Positions 36,410-46,350 of a DNA stretch of 64,000 nucleotides are shown in pieces. Location: positions 260,158 through 324,157 of the forward strand of contig CBDCZP010000010.1 in assembly GCA_965224605.1 (NCBI GenBank). Direction: 5' to 3'. The translations under genes and the position numbers were made by a program. Below the pieces are notes generated by a model. It was not told where the DNA came from. It was given only the letters and a program-made list of their open reading frames with translations, and made no database searches. This DNA comes from HyVt-477 sp965224605 (GTDB lineage: Bacteria; Pseudomonadota; Gammaproteobacteria; Thiotrichales; Thiotrichaceae). The first letter of the stretch is position 1. The number at the start of each line of letters is the position of its first letter.

Positions 36410-37711
36410 TTATCCCTTCTCAATCTGGATATCGCCATCAGTAGTTCCTGCATTAGGATCGTTATAAATAGCTTGATCCAGCTTACCTTCACTGTTGGCT
36501 ACCACACTTGAGACAACCGCATCACCGGATACATTAACCGCTGTTCTTATCATATCCATTAAACGATCGACTCCGAGTATCAAACCAATACCTTCTACAG
36601 GAAGCCCTACCTGTGTAAACACCATAGATAACATAATCAGACCCACACCGGGAACACCTGCTGTGCCAATAGATGCCAGCACCGACATAAGTATCACGGT
36701 TAAATAACCTGACATACCCAAATCTACGCCGTAGACATTAGCAATAAAAACGGTGGCAACTCCTTGCATAATCGCCGTTCCATCCATATTGATGGTTGCA
36801 CCAAAAGGGACAGTAAAAGAGGCTACTGAGTTATTCACCCCTAAGCGTTCAGTGACCGTTCTCATGGTCACCGGAATAGTGGCATTTGAACTGGCTGTAC
36901 TAAACGCAAACACTTGTACATTTCTTATTTTTTTAAGAAACATAGCTGGACTTAATCCAGAGAAAACCTTGAGTACAATCATCAAGGTGATAAACAGATG
37001 CACTAGTAAAGCGCCCACTAACACCCCGACATACCCTGCCAGTGATGCAAGTAATCCTAGCCCAAGCGTTGCCACAGATTTAGCGATTAAAGCAAATACG
37101 GCATAAGGTGCAACAGACATGACGATATTAACCATTTTCATCATAATCTCATTAGCAGTTTCAGCACCTTCTATAAAACCTTTCGCCTTAGACCCTACCA
37201 TCAGCATACTGACACCTAATAAAATGGAGAAAAAGATAAGGGGCAACATGTCACCATTCGCCATTGCATTAATTGGATTCTTGGGAATAATATCAATGAT
37301 GACTTGAGTCAACGGAGGAGAGTCTTTACCTGAAAAAGTGGACTCAGTCGGTACATTCATACCTTCCCCAATACCCAAAGACGCTGCTATCAGGATTGCC
37401 GTAGCAATCGCAATAGCAGTAGTCATCATGTACAAGGCAAATGACTTTCCACCTACACGTCCCAATAACCTGATATCTCCAATGCCGCAGACACCACAAA
37501 TCAGTGAGAAAAATACTAAAGGGACAACTAACATCTTCAGTGCGTTAACAAACATCTGTCCAACAACATTGAAAAGGCCATTAACAATATATTCGTTCAC
37601 AAAGGTATCCGGTGCATTTAAACCCGTGAGATTAAATGCCAACCCCACCAAAATACCTAATGCCATGCCGATCAACACCTTGATTGTCAGGCTCATTTTT
37701 TTATTAGTCAT
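36410..37711 (-). CDS. dicarboxylate/amino-acid:cation symporter (DAACS family)
   Basis: 433 aa with about eight membrane segments plus two re-entrant loops. Family motifs: FVNALKMLVVPLVFFSLICG, hairpin-1 serine-rich AFSTASSNATIPVT, and GATINMDGTAIMQG (the NMDGT cation-site motif). The C-terminal substrate-site helix VDRLMDMIRTAVNVSGDAV is also clear. ATG 37711 is preferred over the upstream GTG because GGAG lies six bases before it. It imports glutamate/aspartate or C4-dicarboxylates with Na+ or H+; the substrate cannot be fixed by eye. Confidence 0.92.
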   Translation of the reverse strand: MTNKKMSLTIKVLIGMALGILVGLAFNLTGLNAPDTFVNEYIVNGLFNVVGQMFVNALKMLVVPLVFFSLICGVCGIGDIRLLGRVGGKSFALYMMTTAIAIATAILIAASLGIGEGMNVPTESTFSGKDSPPLTQVIIDIIPKNPINAMANGDMLPLIFFSILLGVSMLMVGSKAKGFIEGAETANEIMMKMVNIVMSVAPYAVFALIAKSVATLGLGLLASLAGYVGVLVGALLVHLFITLMIVLKVFSGLSPAMFLKKIRNVQVFAFSTASSNATIPVTMRTVTERLGVNNSVASFTVPFGATINMDGTAIMQGVATVFIANVYGVDLGMSGYLTVILMSVLASIGTAGVPGVGLIMLSMVFTQVGLPVEGIGLILGVDRLMDMIRTAVNVSGDAVVSSVVANSEGKLDQAIYNDPNAGTTDGDIQIEKG

Positions 37712-37820
37712 TATCATCTCCACAAAACTATGTTAAATACGATTTTAAATGCTCAGAAGTCACAGACCGACCGGTGACTCTATTTATCCTTAATAGAAGC
37801 TCTGATTAAGTCTTTTTGTA

Positions 37821-37975
37821 TTGGAGGTGAGCCTTCAGGCTCGCAATACGGTGTTCATAATCAATGGCTTAACCGACCCAAAACGAAGCCCTGATTAAGC
37901 CAAAATCATCTAAAGTTTAACCCAAGATATTGATTTAAATCACTATAGGCGAGCCTGAAGGCTCACTTCCAGAAA
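37821..37975. repeat. inverted pair of dispersed palindromic repeats
   Basis: TTGGAGGTGAGCCTTCAGGC (from 37821) and GGCGAGCCTGAAGGCTCACT (from 37949) face each other across about 110 bases. The second unit extends through TCCAGAAAC. BIME-like arrangement in the gap between pyrE and the symporter gene, both on the minus strand. It may protect the pyrE 3' end or terminate transcription. Confidence 0.8.
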
Positions 37976-37991
37976 CAATATATACGAAAGA

Positions 37992-38633
37992 CTAACATCC
38001 ATACCGCTTTCTATATGCATTTATATTAGCCAGCAAATTATCATCAGTCATCGAACTGGATACATGTTGTATCACATCGTGCAGCCCAACAATACTTGAA
38101 ACTTTTATGCCGTAATCCTGCTCTGTTTGTTGAACAGCTGATAAATCACCTTGCCCTCGCTCTTGTCTATCCAGCGATATTGCCACACCCGCAAATTCTG
38201 CGCCTTGAGCAGAAACGATATCGGCGGCTTCGCGAATGGCTGTACCAGCCGTCATAACATCATCTATAACCAGAACTTTACCTGCCAATGGCGCACCAAC
38301 AATTGTTCCGCCCTCACCATGATCTTTGGCTTCTTTACGATTAAACGCATAGGGATAATCTTTTCCATGCTTTTCATAAAGCGCAGCTGCGGTGACAGCA
38401 GCCAGTGGGATGCCTTTATAGGCGGGACCAAATAGCATGTCGAATTCAATGCCAGATTCGAGAATAGATTGTGCATAAAAGTCAGCAAGTTTGGATAAGG
38501 CCGAACCTGTTTGAAAAAGTCCCGCATTAAAAAAATAGGGACTGATCCTACCAGATTTCAACTGAAACTCACCAAAGCATAAGACATTAGAAGTTATAGC
38601 AAAATCCAGAAAGTCCTTTTGATAGTCTTTCAT
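37992..38633 (-). CDS. pyrE: orotate phosphoribosyltransferase
   Basis: 213 aa, normal length. Makes orotidine 5'-phosphate from orotate and PRPP in pyrimidine synthesis. The PRPP loop VLVIDDVMTAGTAIREA is diagnostic. FGEFQLKSGRISPYFFNAGL near the N-terminus and FGPAYKGIPLAAVTAAALYE are also family segments. Transcribed away from aceE with a 188-base shared upstream region. A dispersed palindromic repeat pair follows its stop. Confidence 0.97.
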   Translation of the reverse strand: MKDYQKDFLDFAITSNVLCFGEFQLKSGRISPYFFNAGLFQTGSALSKLADFYAQSILESGIEFDMLFGPAYKGIPLAAVTAAALYEKHGKDYPYAFNRKEAKDHGEGGTIVGAPLAGKVLVIDDVMTAGTAIREAADIVSAQGAEFAGVAISLDRQERGQGDLSAVQQTEQDYGIKVSSIVGLHDVIQHVSSSMTDDNLLANINAYRKRYGC

Positions 38634-38754
38634 AGGAGTGATCCAGGTGGTCGTTTAAAGAGATGGGAATTTAGTAAAATGTATTCTTGTTCCATAACTT
38701 GTTGTATTTATGATAAGTATTTTAAAGGCAAACAAAACAGATTGACCTTGTGCT

Positions 38755-38778
38755 ATATAATGGTATGGTTGCAACCAT
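38755..38778 (+). promoter_or_regulatory. aceE promoter -10 and palindromic operator candidate
   Basis: TATAAT at 38755-38760, then the perfect 14-bp palindrome ATGGTTGCAACCAT at 38765-38778, about where transcription would start. No good -35 is present at 17 bases. TGGT-N4-ACCA resembles GntR/PdhR operators (TGGT-N3-ACCA) except for the spacer length. Repression by a PdhR-like factor is inferred. Confidence 0.45.
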
Positions 38779-38821
38779 TAAAATAAACAAGATTTCATGT
38801 TGAGCAGAGGAAGCTAGTATT

Positions 38822-41485
38822 ATGGCAAATGATAAATTAACTCAAGATATTGATCCACAAGAAACTCAAGAATGGATTGAATCTCTGGAAGCCGTTACCC
38901 AATCCGATGGCATTGAACGTGCACATTATCTATTGGAGAAACTCATAGATAATGCACGGCATAATGGCGCCAATCTGCCCTATTCTGCAAACACAGCCTA
39001 TATTAATACCATTCCTACGCATTTAGAACCTTCTATACCCGGTAGACAAGGTCTGGAATCCAGAATCCGTTCTTACATACGTTGGAATGCAACCGCGATG
39101 GTGGTGCGTGCAAACCGTTATAGCTCTGAGCTAGGTGGACATATTGCTTCCTTCGCCTCATCTGCAACACTCTATGATGTGGGTTTCAATCACTTCTGGC
39201 ATGCACCGACACCCGATCATGGGGGTGATTTAATTTATTTTCAGGGGCATATTTCCCCGGGTATCTATGCTCGTTCGTTTATGGAAGGTCGCTTGACCAC
39301 CGAAGACCTGGATAAATTTAGACAGGAAGTGGATGGCGGTGGTTTGTCATCCTATCCACACCCCTGGTTAATGCCTAACTATTGGCAGTTCCCTACTGTA
39401 TCCATGGGACTTGGGCCGATTAAGTCTATCTACCAAGCTCGCTTTATGAAATACCTACATCATCGCAAACTAGCGGATACTCAAAACCGTAGTGTATGGA
39501 GCTTTGTCGGTGATGGTGAAATTGACGAGCCTGAAACAACCGGTGCTATCTCCTTAGCCGGACGTGAAAAGCTGGATAACCTGACCTGGGTTGTGAACTG
39601 TAACCTGCAACGCCTTGACGGCCCTGTGCGTGGTAACGGCAAGATTATACAAGAACTTGAGTCACTGTTCCGAGGAGCTGGCTGGAATGTCATCAAGGTA
39701 TTATGGGGTTCTTATTGGGATCCACTACTGGCTAATGACACTAACGGCAAACTACAACAACGTATGCTCGAAGTCGTCGATGGTGAGTTCCAAAACTACA
39801 AGGCAAAAGATGGCGCTTATGTGCGCGAGCATTTCTTTGGTAAAGACCCTGAGTTAAAAGCGATGGTTGAGAAAATGTCAGATGAAGATATCTGGCGTTT
39901 AAACCGTGGTGGACATGATCCACATAAGGTCTACGCTGCCTACAAAGCCGCATCAGATCATAAAGACCAACCTACCGTAATTCTTGCCCACACCGTAAAA
40001 GGCTACGGCATGGGAGCTGCGGGTGAAGGTCAAAACCGTACCCATCAACAGAAAAAACTCACCGAAGACGAAATGGTCATCTTTAAAGACCGTTTCAATA
40101 TTCCCCTTAGCGATAAGGAAGCAGCGGCTTGTGAATACTATTGCCCTGAACCAGACAGTGAAGAAATTAAATACATGCAAGAGCGTCGTAAGGCATTGGG
40201 AGGCTATTTGCCTTCACGCCAATCGGTTGCAGCACCACTGACTGTACCTCCATTATCAACATTTAAGACGTTATTAGATGGTAGTGGCGACCGTGAGATG
40301 TCAACTACTATGGCATTTGTTCGCTTACTCACTATTTTGATTCGAGATAAAAGCATGGGTAGGCATGTCGTACCCATCGTACCGGATGAAGCGCGTACCT
40401 TTGGTATGGAAGGTATGTTCCGTCAGCTTGGCATTTATTCTTCAGTAGGTCAGCTTTACGAGCCTCAAGATAAAGATCAGGTGATGTTCTACAAAGAAGA
40501 TAAATCGGGTCAGATTCTTGAAGAAGGCATCAATGAAGCCGGTGCGTTCTCTTCATGGATTGCTGCAGCTACCTCATACAGTACGCATAGCGTTAATATG
40601 GTGCCGTTCTATATTTACTATTCTATGTTTGGTTTCCAACGCATTGGTGACTTGGCATGGGCAGCGGGTGATTCGCGTGCTCGCGGCTTCTTGCTAGGTG
40701 CTACAGCGGGGCGTACTACGCTCGCTGGTGAAGGTTTACAGCATCAGGATGGCCACGGCATGGTTCAGGCTGCTTTGATCCCTAACTGCGTAAGTTACGA
40801 TCCTACTTATGCTTATGAAATGACTGTCATTATCCATGACGGTTTGCGCCGGATGTTTAAAGATCAGGAAGACATCTACTACTACATCACTGCGATGAAC
40901 GAAAACTATCGACAACCCGCCATGCCAGAAGGGGTCGAAGAGGGCATTCTAAAAGGTATGTATCCTCTAAGTGGTGGTGGTAAGCGCAAGAAGAAAGTAC
41001 AACTACTCGGTTCGGGTACGATTCTTCGTGAAGTTATAGCAGCAGCTGAGTTGCTGGACAAAGACTGGAAAATTGATGCCGATGTGTGGAGTTGTCCGAG
41101 CTTTAACGAACTGGCACGTGAAGCCAGAGAAATAGATCGCTGGAACCGTTTAAACCCACTAAAAAAGGCCAAAGTTCCTTATGTAACTCAATCGTTAAAA
41201 GATCGCCGAGGCCCAGCAATAGCCGCGACTGACTACATTCAAAGCTATGCCGAGCAAATGCAAGCCTGGATTCCCATGAGTTATACCGTTCTCGGCACAG
41301 ACGGATATGGACGAAGTGATACCCGCGCTCAGTTACGTAAGCACTTTGAAGTCAATAGCCATTACATTGTAGTAGCTGCTCTCAAGGCGTTATCGGATGA
41401 AGGCACACTGCCTGCTGCAAAAGTCGCAGATGCCATTAAGAAATACGGCATTGATGTTAATAAAATCAATCCCATTCAGGCATAG
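38822..41485 (+). CDS. aceE: pyruvate dehydrogenase E1 component (homodimeric type)
   Basis: 887 aa, full length for AceE. Thiamin-diphosphate enzyme that decarboxylates pyruvate and acetylates the lipoyl group of E2. ThDP motif GDGEIDEPETTGAISLAGRE to NLTWVVNCNLQRLDGPV (about residues 230-262). DHGGDLIYFQGHISPGIYAR and HQDGHGMVQAALIPNCVSYD are characteristic AceE segments. AGAGGAAG lies upstream of the ATG. It is followed 11 bases later by aceF, forming an operon. No dihydrolipoamide dehydrogenase gene follows, unlike enterobacteria. Confidence 0.97.
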   Translation: MANDKLTQDIDPQETQEWIESLEAVTQSDGIERAHYLLEKLIDNARHNGANLPYSANTAYINTIPTHLEPSIPGRQGLESRIRSYIRWNATAMVVRANRYSSELGGHIASFASSATLYDVGFNHFWHAPTPDHGGDLIYFQGHISPGIYARSFMEGRLTTEDLDKFRQEVDGGGLSSYPHPWLMPNYWQFPTVSMGLGPIKSIYQARFMKYLHHRKLADTQNRSVWSFVGDGEIDEPETTGAISLAGREKLDNLTWVVNCNLQRLDGPVRGNGKIIQELESLFRGAGWNVIKVLWGSYWDPLLANDTNGKLQQRMLEVVDGEFQNYKAKDGAYVREHFFGKDPELKAMVEKMSDEDIWRLNRGGHDPHKVYAAYKAASDHKDQPTVILAHTVKGYGMGAAGEGQNRTHQQKKLTEDEMVIFKDRFNIPLSDKEAAACEYYCPEPDSEEIKYMQERRKALGGYLPSRQSVAAPLTVPPLSTFKTLLDGSGDREMSTTMAFVRLLTILIRDKSMGRHVVPIVPDEARTFGMEGMFRQLGIYSSVGQLYEPQDKDQVMFYKEDKSGQILEEGINEAGAFSSWIAAATSYSTHSVNMVPFYIYYSMFGFQRIGDLAWAAGDSRARGFLLGATAGRTTLAGEGLQHQDGHGMVQAALIPNCVSYDPTYAYEMTVIIHDGLRRMFKDQEDIYYYITAMNENYRQPAMPEGVEEGILKGMYPLSGGGKRKKKVQLLGSGTILREVIAAAELLDKDWKIDADVWSCPSFNELAREAREIDRWNRLNPLKKAKVPYVTQSLKDRRGPAIAATDYIQSYAEQMQAWIPMSYTVLGTDGYGRSDTRAQLRKHFEVNSHYIVVAALKALSDEGTLPAAKVADAIKKYGIDVNKINPIQA

Positions 41486-41496
41486 GAGGAGCAACC

Positions 41497-42825
41497 ATGA
41501 AAACCAAAGAAATAGTTGTTCCTGATATTGGTGGCTTTGAAAAAGTTGAAATCATCGAATTGTTGGTAGCGGTTGGGGACACCATTGCAGCCGAAGATTC
41601 GTTAATCACCGTTGAATCTGATAAAGCCTCTATGGAAATACCTTCCAGTGATGGCGGCGTGATTAAAGAATTGAAAGTACGTATCGGCGATTATGTAGCT
41701 GAAGGTAGTGTGCTGGCGATTATTGAAACCAGTCAATCAGCGGGAGACGATGCACCTGCTGAAAAACAGCAACAGACTCAAGATGTAGCTGTAGCGGCTA
41801 CTCAAATAGAAGAGATACAAGAAAAAGAAACACAGCCTGTAGCGAAGCCTACTCCTGCTCCCACACCTGTCACAAAAACCTCACCTACCGCCAACATAGA
41901 TGAAGTCAGCTTTACCAAAGCCTATGCCAGTCCGTCACTACGACGCTTTGCGCGTGAACTCGGCGTAGACCTTGGACAAGTAAACGGTTCAGGTCGCAAG
42001 GACAGAATTGTTAAAGAAGACATCAAAAGCTTTGTTAAACGATCTATGCAAAGTGGTGGTGGCACACCTGCTTCGTCGGCGACTGCATTAGGTGTTGCAC
42101 CTATGCCAGAAGTGGATTTCAGCCAGTGGGGTGAAGTTGAAACTGTTGCTCTTAGCAAAATCAACAAGCTTACAGGCGACTTTCTACATCGTAACTGGGT
42201 CACAATCCCTCACGTCACACAATACGATGAAGCAGACATTACCGAGATGGAAGCTTTCCGCAAACAAATGGGTAAAGAGTTTGAAAAAGAGGGTGTAAAA
42301 ATAACACCGTTAGCCTTCATCATGAAAGCCGTAATAGCTGGCTTGAAAGCTTACCCACGCTTTAACAGCTCTCTTGATGCCAGCAAACAAAATCGGATCC
42401 AAAAAAGCTACTACCATATCGGTGTGGCCGTCGATACGCCCGATGGTCTAGTTGTACCTGTTATTCGTGATGCGGATCAGAAATCATTAGTGGAAATTTC
42501 TCAGGAAATACGTGAATTAGCACTCAAAGCAAGAGACAAAAAGCTTAAACCTGCTGATATGCAAGGTGGTTGTTTCAGTATCTCAAGCCTTGGCGGTATC
42601 GGTGGCACTAAATTCACTCCTATTATTAATGCACCTGAAGTGGCTATCCTTGGCGTTTCACGCTCAAAAATGCAACCTGAATGGAATGGTACAGAGTTTG
42701 AACCACGCTTAATGTTGCCGCTGTCTCTTTCATATGATCATCGAGTAATAGATGGTGCTGATGGTGCAAGGTTTACCAGCTTCTTGAGCAAGACGTTGTC
42801 TGATATTCGCCGCTTACTACTGTAG
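41497..42825 (+). CDS. aceF: dihydrolipoamide acetyltransferase (pyruvate dehydrogenase E2)
   Basis: 442 aa. A single lipoyl domain with the acceptor lysine in ESDKASMEIPS (about residue 48), then an Ala/Pro/Gln-rich linker. The peripheral subunit-binding domain is YASPSLRRFARELGVDLGQV to GRKDRIVKEDI (about 146-178). The catalytic domain ends with SLSYDHRVIDGADGARFTSF (HRxxDG near 413). One lipoyl domain makes it shorter than the three-lipoyl E. coli enzyme. It transfers acetyl from E1 to CoA. GGAGGAG precedes the start, within the aceE 3' end. Confidence 0.97.
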   Translation: MKTKEIVVPDIGGFEKVEIIELLVAVGDTIAAEDSLITVESDKASMEIPSSDGGVIKELKVRIGDYVAEGSVLAIIETSQSAGDDAPAEKQQQTQDVAVAATQIEEIQEKETQPVAKPTPAPTPVTKTSPTANIDEVSFTKAYASPSLRRFARELGVDLGQVNGSGRKDRIVKEDIKSFVKRSMQSGGGTPASSATALGVAPMPEVDFSQWGEVETVALSKINKLTGDFLHRNWVTIPHVTQYDEADITEMEAFRKQMGKEFEKEGVKITPLAFIMKAVIAGLKAYPRFNSSLDASKQNRIQKSYYHIGVAVDTPDGLVVPVIRDADQKSLVEISQEIRELALKARDKKLKPADMQGGCFSISSLGGIGGTKFTPIINAPEVAILGVSRSKMQPEWNGTEFEPRLMLPLSLSYDHRVIDGADGARFTSFLSKTLSDIRRLLL

Positions 42826-42901
42826 ATTTCTAGTCTTCGTTGAGCGAACCCTTCACAGACTTCGGCAGCTCAGCACGAGTGATCAAAGTGCTACTGTAGC
42901 A

Positions 42902-42926
42902 GTACCCTGAGCCTGTCGAAGGGTAC
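42902..42926 (+). terminator. hairpin downstream of aceF
   Basis: GTACCCT and AGGGTAC form a 7-bp stem around GAGCCTGTCGA. The CCCTGAGCCTGTCGAAGGG sequence is a widespread dispersed palindrome. No U-tract follows. Confidence 0.4.
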
Positions 42927-43035
42927 GGAACTCTTGCACAGGCTTACAGTATTGAAAGCATAACTTGTTGTTATTAGATGCAATTTATCAACGACCTTAG
43001 AGAAGTGGATAATAAGAGAAATCTATACACCACTT

Positions 43036-43899
43036 TTATTTTTCGGCTACCGTGCGTTTATATCCCCAAAGAAAAACCCCTGCACCGATAATAAAACCAG
43101 AACCCACAAAGAAATTCCATTCTAACTCATCGTTAAACACCAATAGACTATAAATCGTAGCAGCAATCACCTGTGCATATAGATACGGTGATAAGACTGA
43201 TGCTGGCACTAGCGAATAAGCTTTGATCAACAAAAAATGCCCCATCGCTCCGAGTGCTCCCATGGATACCAGCAGTAACCATTGCGTATGGTTAGGTGTT
43301 TTCCACCAGATAGGGAGCAATAACGTCAACACAACAACGCTTACAACAGAAGTATAAAAAAGTGATGTACGAGTATGATCAATACCTGCAACTTTGCTGG
43401 TGAGAAGAAAATACAGTGCTAATAAAAAAGCCGATAGAAACGCAAAAACCATTCTAGGTTCAAAGGACTGAAATCCTGGTTTGGTAATAACCACAACACC
43501 GATAAATCCCAACACAACGGATAATAAATGAGCAGGTCGAATAACCTCTCCTAGAAATAGCCCAGAAAGCAACGTAATAATGACCGGCGACAAATACAAA
43601 AACGCAGTAGCTTCTGCAAGGCTAATAGACTGAATCGAGAGATACAGCGAGGTGGTAACACCCAGAATACACAATCCACGTAACAACTGAATTTTGGGTG
43701 CTTTAGGAATAAGAAAATCACGATGCCCTTGCAAACCAAATATAACGATCACAAACACAGCATGAAAAAAGAACCTGCCCCATGCAACTTGCGCAAGAGG
43801 GAAACTCTGCATCAGTATCTTGCCTAATGAATCCATGCCAGCAAGGATAGATGCAGCTGTAATGGTTAGAGTTATCGCAATCAGTAATGGGTTTCTCAT
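43036..43899 (-). CDS. EamA/DMT-family transporter
   Basis: 287 aa with ten hydrophobic spans in two EamA repeats. Start MRNPLLIAITLT is preferred because GAGGTG lies six bases upstream. Segments such as GRFFFHAVFVIVIFG, SISLAEATAFLYLSPVIITL, LLSGLFLGEVIRPAHLLSVV and GFIGVVVITKPGFQ are typical of drug/metabolite exporters related to RhaT/YdcZ-like proteins. Inner membrane; substrate unknown. Divergent from the prolyl oligopeptidase gene with only about 70 bases between the starts. Confidence 0.9.
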   Translation of the reverse strand: MRNPLLIAITLTITAASILAGMDSLGKILMQSFPLAQVAWGRFFFHAVFVIVIFGLQGHRDFLIPKAPKIQLLRGLCILGVTTSLYLSIQSISLAEATAFLYLSPVIITLLSGLFLGEVIRPAHLLSVVLGFIGVVVITKPGFQSFEPRMVFAFLSAFLLALYFLLTSKVAGIDHTRTSLFYTSVVSVVVLTLLLPIWWKTPNHTQWLLLVSMGALGAMGHFLLIKAYSLVPASVLSPYLYAQVIAATIYSLLVFNDELEWNFFVGSGFIIGAGVFLWGYKRTVAEK

Positions 43900-43970
43900 A
43901 TGAGCACCTCTATAGCGCATTGTCCTTTATTTTGTTGTATATTCCCATGCACATAACGAATGGAACTCAC

Positions 43971-46127
43971 ATGAAAAAAATACTGCTAGTAGGCTACAGT
44001 CTGTTATTACTGTTTGCCTGCGACTCCTCAGAAAGGCAGATCGAACGAACTAATAAGGACAAACCAATGGATTATAACGTGTCAGGGCAGACGGATGTTG
44101 ATCATTTATGGCTTGAAGAGGTGGAAGGCGATAGAGCTTTAAGTAAAGTCCGCAGCTGGAATGAGCGCTCAAAAAAGCGTATGCAGAACGATACCTATCT
44201 CGCTATTAAAGCTGAATTATTAGAAGTTTATCACTCACCCAAAAAGATTCCCTATGTTTCATATCGAGCTGGCAAGGCTTATAATTTTTGGCAAGATGAT
44301 AAGCACGTCCGTGGTCTATGGCGCATGACGACGCTGGATAGCTATCGCACAGATGATCCACAATGGGAAACTATTTTAGATATGGATGCCCTAGCTGAGA
44401 AAGAAGGCAAAAACTGGGTATATAAAGGTGTCGACTGTCTAGAGCCTGAATATAACTTTTGCATGCTGTCATTATCAGACGGTGGTAAAGATGCAGTGGT
44501 ACTACGCGAGTTTGATATCAAAAATAAGCGTTTTGTCAGTTTAGACGATCATGGCTTTGTCACGGATGAGAGCAAAGGAAGTACTAGCTGGGTCGATAAG
44601 GATCATTTAGTCATTGGTGTTGATTTCGGTGCAGATTCGATGACCGATTCTGGTTATCCCTTTATCAGTAAGTTATGGAAACGTGGTACACCTCTATCAG
44701 AAGCACGTGAATTAATGCGCGGCAAAAAAGAGGATGTACGTATTTTGTCAGGAACATTTGAGAATGAGGATGGTATTAAAGAAATCCTTATTCTGCGAGC
44801 CATCACCTTTTTTGATATCCAATATTACTGGATACCTAGAAGTGGCAATAAGGCCTTCAAGCCTCAACAACTTCCTTTACCCGGAAAAGTAGAGTTAACA
44901 GACCCGTTTAAAGATCAGCAATTGATAACCTTGCAAGAGGACTGGCGAGGTTATCAATCTGGAGCTTTACTCTCATTTTCACTGGCTGATTTTATGCTAA
45001 CCGGGAAAATTGAACGACTTCATGAGGTGATAACCCCTAATGAAAGACAATCTATTGAGCGTGTTGCAGCAACCCGCTCGGCAGTACTACTGAGCCTATA
45101 CGAAAATGTTTCTGGTAAAGCGTATGCCTTTGATTTTGATGGTAAGCACTGGAACAAGAAAAAACTTGATCTGCCAGGTGCTGGCAGTGTATCCATTGGG
45201 CACACTAACGACAAAGAAGATATTGCCTTTGTTTCAACTGAAAATTTTCTTAGCCCCGATACTTTATGGCAGTTAGATACAAAAAAATTGCAGCTAAACA
45301 AAGTAAAGGGATTGCCTGACTGGTTTGATTCAACCTCTATGCAAGTTGAACAGTTTCAGGTTAGCTCTACAGATGGAACCAGGATTCCTTACTATGTCGT
45401 TCATCACAAAGACATGAAATTAGAGGGTACAAACCCAACATTACTTTATGGTTATGGTGGGTTTGAAATATCTTTAAACCCAAGCTACTCAGACACTCTT
45501 GGGCGAGCCTGGTTAGCACGCGGTGGCGTGTATGTACTGGCGAATATACGAGGCGGTGGTGAGTTTGGTCCTGATTGGCATCAGGCAGGCTTAAAAATGA
45601 AACGTCAGATTGTCTATGATGATTTTATTGCAGTTGCTGAAGATCTCATTAAGCGGAAAATCACCAGTCCACAGTTTCTGGGTGCACATGGTGGTTCCAA
45701 TGGCGGATTGTTAATGGGCGTGATGTATACCCAACGACCCGATTTATTCAAGGCAATTGCTTGTGGTGTACCGCTTCTGGATATGATGCGCTTTCATAAA
45801 CTTTTAGCAGGTGCTAGTTGGATGGGAGAATATGGCGATCCAGAAGACGCTCAGGAAGGAGCTTTTCTGCGCACTATTTCACCGTATCACAATGTTCGTC
45901 CGAGGATGAATTACCCCGAAATATTCCTTTATACCTCTACCAAAGACGACCGTGTTCATCCCGGACACGCACGTAAGTTCGCACAGCGACTTGAAGATTT
46001 GGGATATAACTTTCTTTATTATGAAAATATTGATGGTGGCCACTCAGCAGCAGCGAATCTTGAAGAAACAGCGCATAGTCAGGCACTCATTTATTCCTAT
46101 TTTGTTTCTAAGCTAATGCCAGAATAG
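43971..46127 (+). CDS. prolyl oligopeptidase family lipoprotein (S9A)
   Basis: 718 aa. Start MKKILLVGYSLLLLFACDSS gives a lipoprotein signal with lipobox LLFA-C; an upstream in-frame ATG would bury it. A seven-bladed propeller (about residues 100-450) precedes an alpha/beta-hydrolase domain. Catalytic serine about 575 in GAHGGSNGGLLMG, aspartate about 659 in KDDRVHPGHA and histidine about 690 in IDGGHSAAAN. Family motif GYGGFEISLNPSYSD is present. Probably a periplasmic or outer-membrane-anchored serine peptidase cutting short proline-containing peptides. Convergent with the TonB receptor gene. Confidence 0.94.
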   Translation: MKKILLVGYSLLLLFACDSSERQIERTNKDKPMDYNVSGQTDVDHLWLEEVEGDRALSKVRSWNERSKKRMQNDTYLAIKAELLEVYHSPKKIPYVSYRAGKAYNFWQDDKHVRGLWRMTTLDSYRTDDPQWETILDMDALAEKEGKNWVYKGVDCLEPEYNFCMLSLSDGGKDAVVLREFDIKNKRFVSLDDHGFVTDESKGSTSWVDKDHLVIGVDFGADSMTDSGYPFISKLWKRGTPLSEARELMRGKKEDVRILSGTFENEDGIKEILILRAITFFDIQYYWIPRSGNKAFKPQQLPLPGKVELTDPFKDQQLITLQEDWRGYQSGALLSFSLADFMLTGKIERLHEVITPNERQSIERVAATRSAVLLSLYENVSGKAYAFDFDGKHWNKKKLDLPGAGSVSIGHTNDKEDIAFVSTENFLSPDTLWQLDTKKLQLNKVKGLPDWFDSTSMQVEQFQVSSTDGTRIPYYVVHHKDMKLEGTNPTLLYGYGGFEISLNPSYSDTLGRAWLARGGVYVLANIRGGGEFGPDWHQAGLKMKRQIVYDDFIAVAEDLIKRKITSPQFLGAHGGSNGGLLMGVMYTQRPDLFKAIACGVPLLDMMRFHKLLAGASWMGEYGDPEDAQEGAFLRTISPYHNVRPRMNYPEIFLYTSTKDDRVHPGHARKFAQRLEDLGYNFLYYENIDGGHSAAANLEETAHSQALIYSYFVSKLMPE

Positions 46128-46211
46128 ACCTAAACACGTCAGAGCCGTCAGACTGGTTACGAGGTGGAAAATAAACTACCCCGCCGCAAGCGCGGACGGC
46201 GTATTAGCTAT

Positions 46212-46286
46212 TTCTGGAAGTGAGCCTTCAGGCTCGCCTAACGTGCTGTTACTCATCATCTGGCGAGCCTGAAGGCTCACTTCCAT
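46212..46286. repeat. inverted pair of dispersed palindromic repeats between convergent genes
   Basis: TTCTGGAAGTGAGCCTTCAG (46212 on) and TGGCGAGCCTGAAGGCTCAC (46261 on). The arms are complementary over about 24 bases with a loop of about 25. It probably acts as a bidirectional terminator or 3' mRNA stabiliser for the prolyl oligopeptidase gene and the TonB receptor gene. Confidence 0.85.
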
Positions 46287-46350
46287 TAGGTTAAAATAAC
46301 ATCTCACACTATTTTCATACGTCCAAGGGTGGGGAATAAGCCCCTAGAGA

